From assembly GCA_036504595.1 (NCBI GenBank), contig DASXUX010000011.1, forward strand, positions 124,001-188,000: a DNA stretch of 64,000 nt, given 5' to 3'. Made by a program: the position numbers and the translations under genes. The first letter of the stretch is position 1. Each line of letters opens with the position of its first letter. This document shows, piece after piece, positions 26,807-34,660 of this stretch. The DNA comes from DASXUX01 sp036504595 (lineage in GTDB: Bacteria > Planctomycetota > SZUA-567 > H5-PLA8). The notes under the pieces are model-generated. The model ran no database searches. It was not told the DNA's origin and was given only the letters and a program-made list of their open reading frames with translations.

Positions 26807-26943
26807 TAACTATCCTCTTTTCCCCTATGAGAGTCAATACTTTCTCCTATGAAAATCGGCAAAAAACGGGCTTAACTGAGGGGAAATAGCACTTTTTCCC
26901 AGGTAAAAGGCTCAAAATAACACTTTTTCCACCTATGAGAGGG
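26807..26943 (-). promoter_or_regulatory. promoter with four ~25-bp direct repeats upstream of the SWIB gene
   Basis: Read on the minus strand, copies of TCATAGG-GGAAAAAGTGTT occur at 26914-26943, 26883-26911 (ACCTGGGAAAAAGTGCT), 26835-26858 (TCATAGGAGAAAGTATT) and 26810-26834 (TCATAGGGGAAAAGAGG). The last copy lies within a promoter-like TTGACT-N17-GATAGT. They could be operator sites of an unknown regulator. Confidence 0.55.
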
Positions 26944-26988
26944 CTCTGCGGCGATAACACGCCAATTCCGGGAAAACGCGAAACCCGC

Positions 26989-27528
26989 TCAAATTCGCGG
27001 CTTGCGGAGCCCTTTTCCACCGGCGTCGGGATCGCGTCGCGGACTGCCGCCGGTCCCGCCGGCCGGCCCGACATCGCTGCCGCTTTCGCCTTTCTTTTCT
27101 TTTCCACTGCCCCACATCAGCCGCATCATCTCAGGATATTCTTCATCCACAGCGGTGAGCAAACAATACAGGCAGCGGCGAAAACCTTCGTAGCTGAGCG
27201 TTGCATCGTTGACGGGCACGTCGATTTCCGCGCGCACTTCGCCGTCGCCGGGGTCGTAACCGAACTTGAGCAGGATGTACTGCATGTTCAGTTCCATGAG
27301 GCGCTCAAGGATGCGCAACTTGTCCGGAATCTTGGTGAGGTTCAGGTAATTCGGCACGATGAAGCGCACGCGCTGCTTGTCGGCGTCGAACAAGACCATC
27401 GCGCGGTAGGTGGCATGGTCGCCGCGGAAGCCGGTGCGGATGCAGGAGGCTTCCGGGTCCAGGTCGTAACGCCACTCATCGCGGTCGAGATAGCGGGCGA
27501 GCGTTTCAAGCGTGACGAGAGAAGCCAT
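26989..27528 (-). CDS. YbjN-domain protein
   Basis: A 179-residue cytoplasmic protein with the YbjN/type-III-chaperone-like fold. VTLETLARYLDRDEWRYDLD, RVRFIVPNYLNLTKIPDK, LMELNMQYILLKFGYDPGDG and ATLSYEGFRRCLYCLL are typical. The last 35 residues are a Gly/Ser/Lys-rich tail. YbjN proteins are linked to regulation or secretion chaperoning, but this one has no telling neighbour. It lies upstream of the SWIB gene on the same strand, with 247 bases and the repeat promoter between. Confidence 0.7.
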   Translation of the reverse strand: MASLVTLETLARYLDRDEWRYDLDPEASCIRTGFRGDHATYRAMVLFDADKQRVRFIVPNYLNLTKIPDKLRILERLMELNMQYILLKFGYDPGDGEVRAEIDVPVNDATLSYEGFRRCLYCLLTAVDEEYPEMMRLMWGSGKEKKGESGSDVGPAGGTGGSPRRDPDAGGKGLRKPRI

Positions 27529-27752
27529 GTCTCAAAAGCTCACCACAGAGGACACGGAGGAGACACGGCGACGATCGCCGCGGCAAAGTGCAAAGAAGAC
27601 GGGGAGACAGGGGGACGGGGAGACGGGGCGAAACAGCAGCGCGCAGATCTCCACCGGCCGTAATGTGCGAGAGCCCAAACTTCTCCCTCCTGGGAGGACT
27701 TGGCACACTTGCGGTACAGAGCGAAGCGATAAATACCTTGATGAGTGCAGAC

Positions 27753-27828
27753 TGGTGGAGGTGATGGGAGTTGAACCCACGACCTCTGCATTGCGAACGC
27801 AGCGCTCTCCCAACTGAGCTACACCCCC
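27753..27828 (-). tRNA. tRNA-Ala (anticodon CGC)
   Basis: Minus strand: acceptor GGGGGTG pairs with CACCTCC, the D-arm is GCTCAGTTGGGAGAGC, the anticodon stem-loop is CTGCG-TTCGCAA-TGCAG (one G-T pair), and the T-arm is GTGGGTTCAACTCCCAT. The discriminator is A and CCA is encoded at 27753-27755. Confidence 0.97.
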
Positions 27829-27840
27829 ACTGCACGGGAG

Positions 27841-27870
27841 CTAATATCGCCGTGGAATCCGGAAAGTCAA
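27841..27870 (-). promoter_or_regulatory. sigma-70-like promoter of tRNA-Ala
   Basis: On the minus strand TTGACT, 18 bases, TATTAG, ending 12 bases before the tRNA. Confidence 0.45.
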
Positions 27871-28058
27871 ACGGAAGTGAGGAGTTGGTGAATGGTACTT
27901 GGTGAGTGGTGGAGTGGTTGTCTCGCACAGCGCGCCTTGGTGCGCAACGCTGCTCGCCCGTGCGCCGCGGCCCTGCGGGCCGGGCGTTGCCGCTCCCTAA
28001 CGGTCGCGGTTCTGATCGCAGTCGGACCGCCACTCCCTCCGCAATCCGCAAATGAATG

Positions 28059-29666
28059 TCATACGATTTGAAGGACGAGACACTTCAGGTATCGCCCCTG
28101 GTCGAATCCCGGCGGCGTGGGGTGGTCGGGGCCGGGGCCGCGGCGTTCTAACAGGACGGCGCGGCGGCCGGAGGCTCTCAGGCCCGCAGCGACGGTGCGT
28201 TCGAATTCGAGTTCGCTCACGTTGCCGGAACAGGAACAGGTGAAGAGCAATCCGCCGGGCGCCAGCAGGCGCACGGCTTGAGTATTCAGGTCGCGGTAGG
28301 CGGAAAGCGCGGCGCTCACATCGCCTTTGCCGCGCGCGAACTTTGGCGGATCGAGGACGATCAACTGGAAGAGGCGGCCGGCTTCGCGCAAACGCTTGAA
28401 GCCTTCGGGCCATTCGGACTGAAGGAATTCGGCCGGCACGGACGCCGGCGCTACCCGCGACAGGTTTTCGCGCGCGAGGTCGAGTGCGTCGGCGCTGGAT
28501 TCGATCAGCGTCACGCTTTTCGCTCCGCCACATGCGGCGTGCAGCGAAAAACCGCCGCTGTAGCTGAAGACGTCGAGCACATCGCGGCCGGCGGCAAGCT
28601 CCCCGAAGCGGCGGCGGTTTTCGCGCTGATCAAGAAACAGTCCGGTCTTCTGCCCGCGGCCGGAGCGCAAATCGCACGTGATTTCGATGCCGTATTCCAA
28701 GACGGTGTGCGCAGCCGTCGGCGCGGTGCCGCGCAGAGGCGCCTCTTGCGGCGACGGAAGCTTCTCGATTTTACGCGTGTGCGCATCGCTGCGGTCCACA
28801 ATGGCTTTGGGATGCAACCGTTTTTCGAGGGCGTCCAGAATCACGGCGGCGCGCCGGTACATCCCAGCGGTGCCGAACTGCACGGAAAGATATTCGCCAT
28901 ACACATCGACGATCAGACCACCGAGACCATCGCCTTCCGAGTTGATGAGGCGGTAGGCAGTTGTTTGTGCCGCCGGCGTTTCGCCGGCATTGCTCGAGGC
29001 CGGCGAGACGCCGGCGGTACGTTCGGCGGGCGGCAATTCCTTTAGCAAAACATCGCGGCGGCGGCGCAGTTCGGCGGTTTCTTCCAAGGCGTCCATACCG
29101 TATTGCGCGGCGAAGGCTTGGACTCGCGCGAGTTGGTTATCGAGCTCTTGTAGACGTTGCAGGAGTTTGGGATCGGCGTCAGCAGCTTCGGAGAGTGGAG
29201 CAGGCTGTCCAGCCTGCTTGCCAGAACCCGGCAGGCTAGACAGCCCGCCCCACTTCTGTTCTTGGCGGGCAGGGACGCCCGCCCCACCCAAGCCCAGCAC
29301 TTCCGTGCGCAGGCGGATGGCTTCGTCGATGCGAGATTCGAGCAACGACTGGTCGATCGGCGTGTCAGCGCGGGTGATGATACGGATGGCGATGGCCGAC
29401 GCGGGCGAATAGAACCCGCGGCCGATGCAGGTGCCGCGGTCGTCAACGACGCGGACCTCATCGCCAGCCTGCGGGGTAGCGCCGGCCTCCGTGCCGGCTG
29501 TGAAAGAACCCGGGCGGGCAGGGACGCCCGCCCCACCCTCGAAGCCAGCGATGGCTTCCGCGAAGACCCACGGGTGGCCGCCGTGCAGCGGTTTGGCGCT
29601 GCCTTTCTTCAACTTGGCTGAAGGGCAATCGTGGGCCGGCGCGCCGGCAGGTGCAGGCTCGGGCAC
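28059..29666 (-). CDS. RlmI-like class I 23S rRNA (cytosine-C5) methyltransferase carrying several palindromic inserts
   Basis: A 535-residue SAM-dependent RNA methyltransferase. The N-terminal PUA-like part has LKKGSAKPLHGGHPWVFAEAI and IGRGFYSPASAIAIRI. The catalytic half has EGDGLGGLIVDVYGEYLSVQ, GLFLDQRENRR, DVFSYSGGFSLHAA (SAM loop), VLDPPKFARGKGD and LLFTCSCSGNV (catalytic Cys). It starts with GTG and AAGGAG five bases ahead. It is long for the family. The excess is four or more in-frame inserts made by GC palindromes (28431-28454, 28969-29021, 29195-29289, 29476-29536) and translated as AGVPAR, AGTEAGAT and the like, between otherwise conserved blocks. Confidence 0.9.
   Translation of the reverse strand: MPEPAPAGAPAHDCPSAKLKKGSAKPLHGGHPWVFAEAIAGFEGGAGVPARPGSFTAGTEAGATPQAGDEVRVVDDRGTCIGRGFYSPASAIAIRIITRADTPIDQSLLESRIDEAIRLRTEVLGLGGAGVPARQEQKWGGLSSLPGSGKQAGQPAPLSEAADADPKLLQRLQELDNQLARVQAFAAQYGMDALEETAELRRRRDVLLKELPPAERTAGVSPASSNAGETPAAQTTAYRLINSEGDGLGGLIVDVYGEYLSVQFGTAGMYRRAAVILDALEKRLHPKAIVDRSDAHTRKIEKLPSPQEAPLRGTAPTAAHTVLEYGIEITCDLRSGRGQKTGLFLDQRENRRRFGELAAGRDVLDVFSYSGGFSLHAACGGAKSVTLIESSADALDLARENLSRVAPASVPAEFLQSEWPEGFKRLREAGRLFQLIVLDPPKFARGKGDVSAALSAYRDLNTQAVRLLAPGGLLFTCSCSGNVSELEFERTVAAGLRASGRRAVLLERRGPGPDHPTPPGFDQGRYLKCLVLQIV
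28431..28454 (-). repeat. REP-like palindrome (GTAGCGCCGGC family) inside RlmI-like gene
   Basis: On the minus strand GGTAGCGCCGGC-GTCCGT-GCCGGCC. It is translated in frame as APASVPAE. Confidence 0.65.
28969..29021 (-). repeat. paired GCCGGCG palindromes inside RlmI-like gene
   Basis: Two hairpins of GCCGGCG/CGCCGGC type in tandem, translated as TAGVSPASSNAGETPAA. Confidence 0.6.
29195..29289 (-). repeat. compound REP-like insert inside RlmI-like gene
   Basis: On the minus strand GTGGGGCGGGCGTCCCTGCC-CGCC is followed after a few bases by GTGGGGCGGGCTGTCTAGCC and a complementary CAGGCTGGACAGCC arm. Together they add about 30 in-frame codons. Confidence 0.65.
29476..29536 (-). repeat. compound REP-like insert near the start of the RlmI-like gene
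   Basis: A GTAGCGCCGGC-CTCCGT-GCCGGC hairpin is read on the plus strand. Next to it, on the minus strand, is GTGGGGCGGGC-GTCCCT-GCCCGCC. Confidence 0.65.
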
Positions 29667-29690
29667 GGCAACTCCTTATGTTTCGACGAA

Positions 29691-29724
29691 AAGAGGGAAG
29701 GGGTGGACACACCCCTTCCCTCTT
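29691..29724 (-). terminator. strong Rho-independent terminator after the repeat lipoprotein gene
   Basis: AAGAGGGAAGGGGTG / CACCCCTTCCCTCTT, a 15-bp perfect stem with a 4-base loop and T-rich flanks on both strands. It is placed between the lipoprotein gene and the GTG start of the methyltransferase gene, so it probably ends the former. Confidence 0.85.
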
Positions 29725-29763
29725 TTCTTATGGAAGTCTAACACCGTCAGACGAGCAACAGAA

Positions 29764-29949
29764 CTACTTCGTCTCGGTCTTCGGAGCATCCGTCTTCGGC
29801 GCGTCCGTCTTCGGAGCGTCCGTCTTCGGAGCGTCGGTCTTCGGAGCGTCCGGCTTCTTCTCTTCCTTCTTCACCGGGGGCGCTTCACCGCAACCAACCA
29901 CGACGACGGAGAACGCAACGGCCAACATCGACAAAAGTACCTTACGCAT
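29764..29949 (-). CDS. small lipoprotein with PKTDA tandem repeats
   Basis: A 61-residue protein with a lipoprotein signal peptide (LLSMLAVAFSVVVVGC) whose cysteine would be lipidated. After a short PPVKKEEKK linker it has five 5-residue repeats of the APKTD type, encoded by 15-bp direct repeats that are almost identical in DNA, so copy number probably varies by slippage. GGAGG lies ahead of the ATG, and a strong terminator follows. It is likely an envelope-anchored, extended charged peptide of unknown function. Confidence 0.7.
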   Translation of the reverse strand: MRKVLLSMLAVAFSVVVVGCGEAPPVKKEEKKPDAPKTDAPKTDAPKTDAPKTDAPKTETK

Positions 29950-30212
29950 TTCCTACCCTCCTCCAAAACAGTTGTCCCGCAGGGGACATTTATATGCAGT
30001 AGTTAGCTCATAACACAGCCTGAGAGCTTTGCAACAGCATTCTGAATGATATTTTCGGATTATTAATTGAAGGAGAAGGCGGAAATTGCCGACGCAACCC
30101 CTCCCCCGGCCCCTCCCCGATGCGGGGAGGGGAGCACGGCAACGAACGCAGGGGCAGGGATACCCGTGGTACGGAGCTTGAAGTTCGTGCGAGCGAATGC
30201 AGAATCCGATTC

Positions 30213-31229
30213 ATGAAAACCATTACACTTGAGAAGCCCGGCAGCTTTCGTTTGCACGACACCGCCGCGCCTGTGTTAGACAGCAGCGGCGAGGCGATCG
30301 TGAAAATCCATCGCGTGGGGATTTGCGGCACGGATTTGCACGCCTATCGCGGCAAGCAGCCCTTCTTCAGTTATCCGCGCATCCTGGGACACGAACTGGG
30401 CGTGGAAGTTGTCGCGGTCGATCCGAACGATCGCGGGCTGAAGGCCGGAGACCGTTGCGCGGTGTTGCCATCCATGACTTGCGGACGATGTATCGCTTGC
30501 CGACGCGGAAAGCCGCAGTGCTGCATGAACATCCGCGTTCTAGGCGTCCACATGGATGGCGGCATGCGGGAACTGCTCAAGGTTCCGGTCGCGAAGCTCT
30601 TCCCGTCCACCGAGCTGTCGTTTGATCAGCTCGCGCTCGTCGAGACGCTCGGGATCGGTTCACACGCCGTGCAGCGCGGACAGATCGAGCCGGACGAAAC
30701 AGTGCTGGTGATCGGCGCGGGGCCGATTGGGCTTTCGGTCATTCAGTTTGTAAAAGTCGCCGGCGCGCGAACGATCGTACTGGACATCAACGAGGACCGG
30801 CTGCGGTTTTGCCGCGAGAAGATCGGGATCGAGCACACGATTCTGGACGGGCCAGAGACAGTGGCGGAGTTGAAGAAGCTGACCAGCGATGAGCTGCCCA
30901 CGACGGTGATCGATGCGACGGGCAATCCCGCGTCGATGACCAACGCCTTCCGGTATATCGCTCACGGGGGAAAGCTGGTCTTCGTGGGGGTCTTCCAAGG
31001 CGATCTTACGTTTAATGACCCGGACTTTCACCGCCGCGAGACGACGCTGATGGCCTGCCGCAATTCGCAGCCGCAGGATTTCGAGCGCATCGTCTCCTTA
31101 ATGGAAGCGGGCCGCCTCGATACCACCCCGTGGATCACTCACCGCTGCACCAGCGATGAGATGATCGAGCGATTTCCAAGCTGGCTGGAGCCGTCGGCGA
31201 AAGTGCTGAAGGCGGTGGTGAGTTTTTAA
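30213..31229 (+). CDS. zinc-dependent alcohol/sugar-acid dehydrogenase (MDR family)
   Basis: A 338-residue medium-chain dehydrogenase. The catalytic zinc ligands are in GICGTDLHAYRG and GHELG, the structural zinc site in CGRCIACRRGKPQCC, and the NAD fold begins VLVIGAGPIGLSVIQ. CRNSQPQDFERIVSLMEAG near the end resembles L-galactonate/threonine-type dehydrogenases of the family; exact substrate unknown. The open frame extends 31 codons further upstream, but similarity starts at the ATG of 30213. It stands apart from its neighbours. Confidence 0.88.
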   Translation: MKTITLEKPGSFRLHDTAAPVLDSSGEAIVKIHRVGICGTDLHAYRGKQPFFSYPRILGHELGVEVVAVDPNDRGLKAGDRCAVLPSMTCGRCIACRRGKPQCCMNIRVLGVHMDGGMRELLKVPVAKLFPSTELSFDQLALVETLGIGSHAVQRGQIEPDETVLVIGAGPIGLSVIQFVKVAGARTIVLDINEDRLRFCREKIGIEHTILDGPETVAELKKLTSDELPTTVIDATGNPASMTNAFRYIAHGGKLVFVGVFQGDLTFNDPDFHRRETTLMACRNSQPQDFERIVSLMEAGRLDTTPWITHRCTSDEMIERFPSWLEPSAKVLKAVVSF

Positions 31230-31233
31230 CGGA

Positions 31234-31300
31234 AAGGGTTCGGGGTTCGGGGTTCAGGGTCCAGGGTCCAGGGCCCAGGGTCCAGGGTCCAGTGAAGGCT
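31234..31300. repeat. word-repeat tract (GGTCCAGGGTCCAGG)
   Basis: Eight or so consecutive 6-8 base words (gggttc, gggtcc, ggtccag) ahead of the TetR-family gene. No complementary arm is visible here. Confidence 0.45.
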
Positions 31301-31380
31301 GTTCAGTGACTGATTCCTGGCCCGTGGGTGTTTCACTCCTTTGCGCCTTGGCGCTTGCGCGGTTGAAGACTCGTCTTCCC

Positions 31381-31422
31381 TTGCCAAAAAGATGTAGGTT
31401 CATAAGATACCGACCAGTCGGT
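31381..31422 (+). promoter_or_regulatory. promoter and operator of the TetR-family gene
   Basis: TTGCCA-N16-TAAGAT is followed directly by the palindrome ACCGACCAGTCGGT at 31409-31422, in the position where a repressor would block transcription start. A near copy lies at 32074-32087 behind the gene. Confidence 0.65.
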
Positions 31423-31446
31423 TTGTTTGGCTGGGAGGGCAGAGCT

Positions 31447-32052
31447 TTGTCATCGTCGCATACGTCTACGCGAACGTCGGTGCGGGGGGAGCAGACGCGG
31501 GAGCAGATCCTGGTGGCTGCGCGGCAGCTTTTCGCTACGCACGGCTATCACAACACGAGTGTCTGCGATCTGTTCCAAGAGGCCGGCATCAGCAAGGGCG
31601 CGCTTTTCCATCATTGGAAAAGCAAGGAAGACCTGGCACTGGCCGTATTCGAAAGTCTGCAAGCCGACTTCGAGACGCACTTTTTTTCAGTCGCAGGACT
31701 GGAAGGGCGTGCGCGCGAGAAGATCGAGAACCTGCTGCAGGCGCTCCACCATGTAAGTTCTGACAAACACTGGCTTTACGGAAGAATATTCGCGCTATGG
31801 TGCGCTGAATTGCAGCCGGACGGTGGCGGGGTCGGCGTGGCCGTACATGCTTTGCGAGCTCGTTGGCTGCACATGTGGCAAGAGCTGATACGAAAGGCGC
31901 AGCAGGAACACGACCTGCGAGCAGATATTTCGCCAGAAAATTTGAGTTTTCTTGTGGTCAGCGCGATTTCAGGCGTCCAACTGATGAGCGAGAGAGAAGG
32001 AACGGTAAACCGGGCAGGGCTGGAGACGTTGCGGAGAACTTTGTTAACGTAA
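31447..32052 (+). CDS. TetR/AcrR-family transcriptional regulator
   Basis: A 201-residue repressor. The N-terminal helix-turn-helix has REQILVAARQLFATHGYHNT, VCDLFQEAGISKGALFHHW and SKEDLALAVFE, matching TetR closely. The C-terminal ligand-binding part is helical. A TTG start is chosen because GGGAGGG lies seven bases ahead; the frame extends upstream across the promoter. The operator-like palindrome ahead of the gene suggests autoregulation, and the near-identical site just after the stop suggests it also controls the downstream region, which has no normal gene but a probable structured RNA. Confidence 0.88.
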   Translation: MSSSHTSTRTSVRGEQTREQILVAARQLFATHGYHNTSVCDLFQEAGISKGALFHHWKSKEDLALAVFESLQADFETHFFSVAGLEGRAREKIENLLQALHHVSSDKHWLYGRIFALWCAELQPDGGGVGVAVHALRARWLHMWQELIRKAQQEHDLRADISPENLSFLVVSAISGVQLMSEREGTVNRAGLETLRRTLLT

Positions 32053-32073
32053 TCTTCAGAAACAGCGAATAAA

Positions 32074-32087
32074 ACCGACCGGTTGGT
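32074..32087 (+). promoter_or_regulatory. second operator-like site for the TetR-family regulator
   Basis: ACCGACCGGTTGGT differs from the 31409-31422 palindrome at two positions. It starts 22 bases after the regulator stop codon and ends just ahead of a TTGACT hexamer at 32099. Confidence 0.6.
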
Positions 32088-32133
32088 CGTTAAATACATT
32101 GACTGACGTTCGACTAAGTGGTTAAGTGGAATA

Positions 32134-32482
32134 GAAGAGGGGCGTAGGGAGTTGTTGAAAAGAGATTGAGGAGATCGCTGCACCCGGTTGTTACCTAGAG
32201 AGACGGAGTCCCTGGAAACCCCTCCTCCACATCCGTCTAAATGGGTAACAAACGGGGGCGGCGACTGAAACGAAAAGGTGAGTCTGGCGAAAGCTTTCCA
32301 ATGGCGCGGGAGATTGAGTCGAAGACCGAGGCTACCAACCGAAGTAAAAAGCATCACTACAGTAACAACCCTCGAGTGTAGTTCCTAACATCTGCAGTAC
32401 CTTGAGGCTTCGGTGTCCGGCCCCTTTTCTCGCGCTAACACCTTCCAGAAACGCCCCGGATTTTCCGGGGCGTTTCTGTTTT
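32134..32482 (+). ncRNA. candidate structured non-coding RNA downstream of a TetR-type operator
   Basis: A 350-base stretch without a convincing coding frame, lying between a possible promoter (TTGACT at 32099, 17 bases, weak TTAAGT) and a strong terminator (32446-32482). Nested pairings are visible: TTGTTACC with GGTAACAA enclosing GACGGA with TCCGTC; ACCGAAG with CTTCGGT enclosing ACTACA with TGTAGT; GGTGT with ACACC. I do not recognise RNase P, tmRNA, SRP or 6S RNA signatures. A 46-codon frame (32241-32381, very basic, no ribosome site) lies inside and may be chance. Confidence 0.45.
32446..32482 (+). terminator. strong Rho-independent terminator
   Basis: CAGAAACGCCCCGG / CCGGGGCGTTTCTG, a 14-bp perfect stem with a 5-base loop followed by TTTT. 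No ordinary plus-strand gene lies within 390 bases upstream of it, which is part of the case for a non-coding transcript. Confidence 0.85.
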
Positions 32483-32486
32483 GTGC

Positions 32487-32630
32487 CGTCCCCTCTCCCC
32501 TTGAGGGAGAGGGCCGAGCGAGCGAAGCGAGACCGGGGTGAGGGGTCGGTCTGCCGCAGCGCCTTCGGGTTTGCCGAACGCCCCTCACCCGGCGCTTCGC
32601 GCCACCTCTCCCGCAAGGAGAGAGGAGACC
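32487..32630. repeat. REP-like palindromes (CCCTCTCCCC type) ahead of the FAD oxidoreductase
   Basis: CCCTCTCCCCTTGAGGGAGA-GGG is one hairpin. A larger GAGGG / CCCTC pairing with ACCTCTCCCGCAAGGAGAGA-GG lies beyond it. They fill the rest of the 650-base gap after the regulator gene. Confidence 0.6.
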
Positions 32631-32705
32631 GCCTCCGCGCTCGCAGCGCTCACGTGTACGAGGTAAACTCCACGACCGCTGATTTGGATTTTCCGTGGAG
32701 GAGCC

Positions 32706-34352
32706 ATGCGATTTTTTGCAAAATTACTGAGTGTGCTGTTCGTCGCGTCCGCGTGGGCGGGTGAAGGCATCGAGGCCCTCAAAGTCGATGTCTGCGTTTA
32801 CGGCGGCACGTCGGCCGGAGTGATCGCCGCGGTCGCGGTCGCGAAAGCAGGAAAAAGTGTCATCTTGATCGAACCCGGCCGGCACCTGGGCGGCCTCAGC
32901 AGCGGCGGGCTCGGCGAGACGGACATCGGCAACAAGATGGTCATCGGCGGCCTGTCGCGTGATTTCTACAAACGCATCGGCAAAGCCTACGGCAAGGAAG
33001 AGGCGTGGAAGTTCGAGCCGTCGGTGGCCGAGAAGGTCTTCGATATTCTCGTCGCCGAGAACAAAATCCGGGTGCTAAAAGGCTACCGCCTGAGCGCGGT
33101 CGAGAAGAATGCTGCGCACATCACGCGCGTTTTCCTTGAGCCCGCGCCAACCGACGATATCAACGCGCCTATTACAAATTTACCTCAAAAGCAACCTATT
33201 CCGATGCAATCCGTCGAAGCCGCCGTTTTCATCGATGCCACCTACGAAGGCGATCTGATGGCGAAGGCGAAGGTCAGCTACGCGGTCGGACGCGAGGCGG
33301 TCAGTAAATACAACGAGCCGCTCAACGGCGTGCGCGAGAGAACTCCATCGCACCAGTTCGGCGTGAAAGTCGATCCGTATGTCAAGCCCGGCGATGCGGC
33401 CAGCGGATTGATCCCGTTCGTCCAAGCCGGAGATGGCGGCAAGCCGGGCGATGGCGACGCCAGCGTGCAGGCGTACAATTTCCGTCTGTGCTTGACGCAA
33501 AACGCCGACAACAAAATCCCGTTCAGCGCGCCGCCCGGCTACGACGCGGCGCGTTATGAACTGATGGGGCGCTACCTGGAGGCGCTCGTCGCGGAGAAAA
33601 AGCCGCTGACGCCACGGACGTTCCTGAAGATCGACATGATGCCCAACGGAAAGACGGACATAAACAACAACGGCGCGGTCTCGACGGACTTCATCGGGCA
33701 GAACTACGCCTATCCGGACGGCGACTATTCCACGCGCAACAAGATCTGGCACGCACATCACGATTACATTAAGGGGCTGCTGTTCTTTATGGCCACAAGC
33801 GAACGCGTTCCGGCGGCTTTGCGCGCAGAGATGAACAGGTGGGGCTTCTGCAAGGACGAGTTCAAAGACACGGGCGGCTGGCCGCATCAGATGTATGTGC
33901 GCGAGGCGCGCCGGATGATCGGCCGCTATGTCATCACGCAGAACGACTGCGAGCACAAAACGACGGCGGATGATTCGGTCGGCATGGGCGCGTACAACAT
34001 GGATTCGCACAACTGCCAGCGCCTGGTCAAAAACGGCGCCGTGCGCAACGAAGGCGACGTGCAAGTCGGCCCCAAAGGCCCCTACCCGATTTCGTATCGC
34101 TCGATCACGCCAAAGGCAGAGGAATGCGACAACCTGATCGTGCCGGTGTGCATCTCGGCCTCGCACATCGCCTACGGTTCCGCGCGCATGGAGCCAGTTT
34201 TTATGGTGCTCGGCCAGTCGTCAGCCGTGGCCGCATGCCAGGCGATCGACGAGAAGAAAAGCGTGCAGGAGATCGACATCAAGAAATTGCAGAAGACTCT
34301 GCAGGATTCGGGGCAGGTGTTGTATTACACGGCGCCGGGGAAGGGCAAATGA
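32706..34352 (+). CDS. secreted FAD-dependent oxidoreductase (FAD_oxidored family)
   Basis: A 548-residue protein with a signal peptide (FAKLLSVLFVASAWAGEG). The FAD-binding Rossmann motif is the variant VYGGTSAGVIAAVAVAKAGK, followed by IEPGRHLGGLSSGGLGETD, as in the large planctomycete family often annotated as FAD-dependent oxidoreductase or xanthan lyase-like. AAVFIDATYEGDLMAKAKV and SASHIAYGSARMEPVFMVLG are further family blocks. GGAGG sits seven bases ahead of the ATG. The substrate is unknown; export suggests a polysaccharide-related role. Confidence 0.85.
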   Translation: MRFFAKLLSVLFVASAWAGEGIEALKVDVCVYGGTSAGVIAAVAVAKAGKSVILIEPGRHLGGLSSGGLGETDIGNKMVIGGLSRDFYKRIGKAYGKEEAWKFEPSVAEKVFDILVAENKIRVLKGYRLSAVEKNAAHITRVFLEPAPTDDINAPITNLPQKQPIPMQSVEAAVFIDATYEGDLMAKAKVSYAVGREAVSKYNEPLNGVRERTPSHQFGVKVDPYVKPGDAASGLIPFVQAGDGGKPGDGDASVQAYNFRLCLTQNADNKIPFSAPPGYDAARYELMGRYLEALVAEKKPLTPRTFLKIDMMPNGKTDINNNGAVSTDFIGQNYAYPDGDYSTRNKIWHAHHDYIKGLLFFMATSERVPAALRAEMNRWGFCKDEFKDTGGWPHQMYVREARRMIGRYVITQNDCEHKTTADDSVGMGAYNMDSHNCQRLVKNGAVRNEGDVQVGPKGPYPISYRSITPKAEECDNLIVPVCISASHIAYGSARMEPVFMVLGQSSAVAACQAIDEKKSVQEIDIKKLQKTLQDSGQVLYYTAPGKGK

Positions 34353-34383
34353 GCAGGGCAGTCACAGAACCAGGCCCAGAAGC

Positions 34384-34602
34384 TCAACCTCTGCGAGCTC
34401 GGAGCGCGGCTGTGTCGGCAGAGCGTGTAGAGCGTCGAGCCGTCGAGCTTGTCGTTTTGGATCGGCTGGATTTCTCTAGGGTCAGCAAGTAATCGAAGTA
34501 GGCATCGATCGTCTTATAACGTCGGCTCAACTTTTCGCGCACGCGTCGGCAGCGACGCATGATCTCGTCGTTATCGTTAAGCTCGGTACGGTTGCGCCTC
34601 AT
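34384..34602 (-). CDS. hypothetical small basic protein
   Basis: A 72-residue protein, convergent with the FAD oxidoreductase gene. The N-terminal 45 residues (TELNDNDEIMRRCRRVREKL, YKTIDAYFDYLLTLEK) read like a real amphipathic helical sequence. The C-terminal third is low-complexity Ser/Thr/Arg and may be eroded. AAGGA lies about 12 bases before the ATG, which is far. I do not recognise a family, so this is a tentative gene. Confidence 0.4.
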   Translation of the reverse strand: MRRNRTELNDNDEIMRRCRRVREKLSRRYKTIDAYFDYLLTLEKSSRSKTTSSTARRSTRSADTAALRARRG

Positions 34603-34616
34603 TTGAATTGAAAATC

Positions 34617-34660
34617 CTTCGACTTCTGGACTCTCGACTCCAGACTTTTGGACTTCTCGT
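34617..34660. repeat. word-repeat tract (GACTCTCGACTCC words)
   Basis: cgacttctggactctcgact followed by ccagacttttggacttctcg. It lies immediately beyond the ExbD stop. Confidence 0.4.

Noticed and set aside
32241..32381. 46-codon basic frame in the structured RNA region
   Set aside because: There is no ribosome site, it overlaps predicted stems, and the composition is non-specific. Kept only as an alternative to the RNA call.
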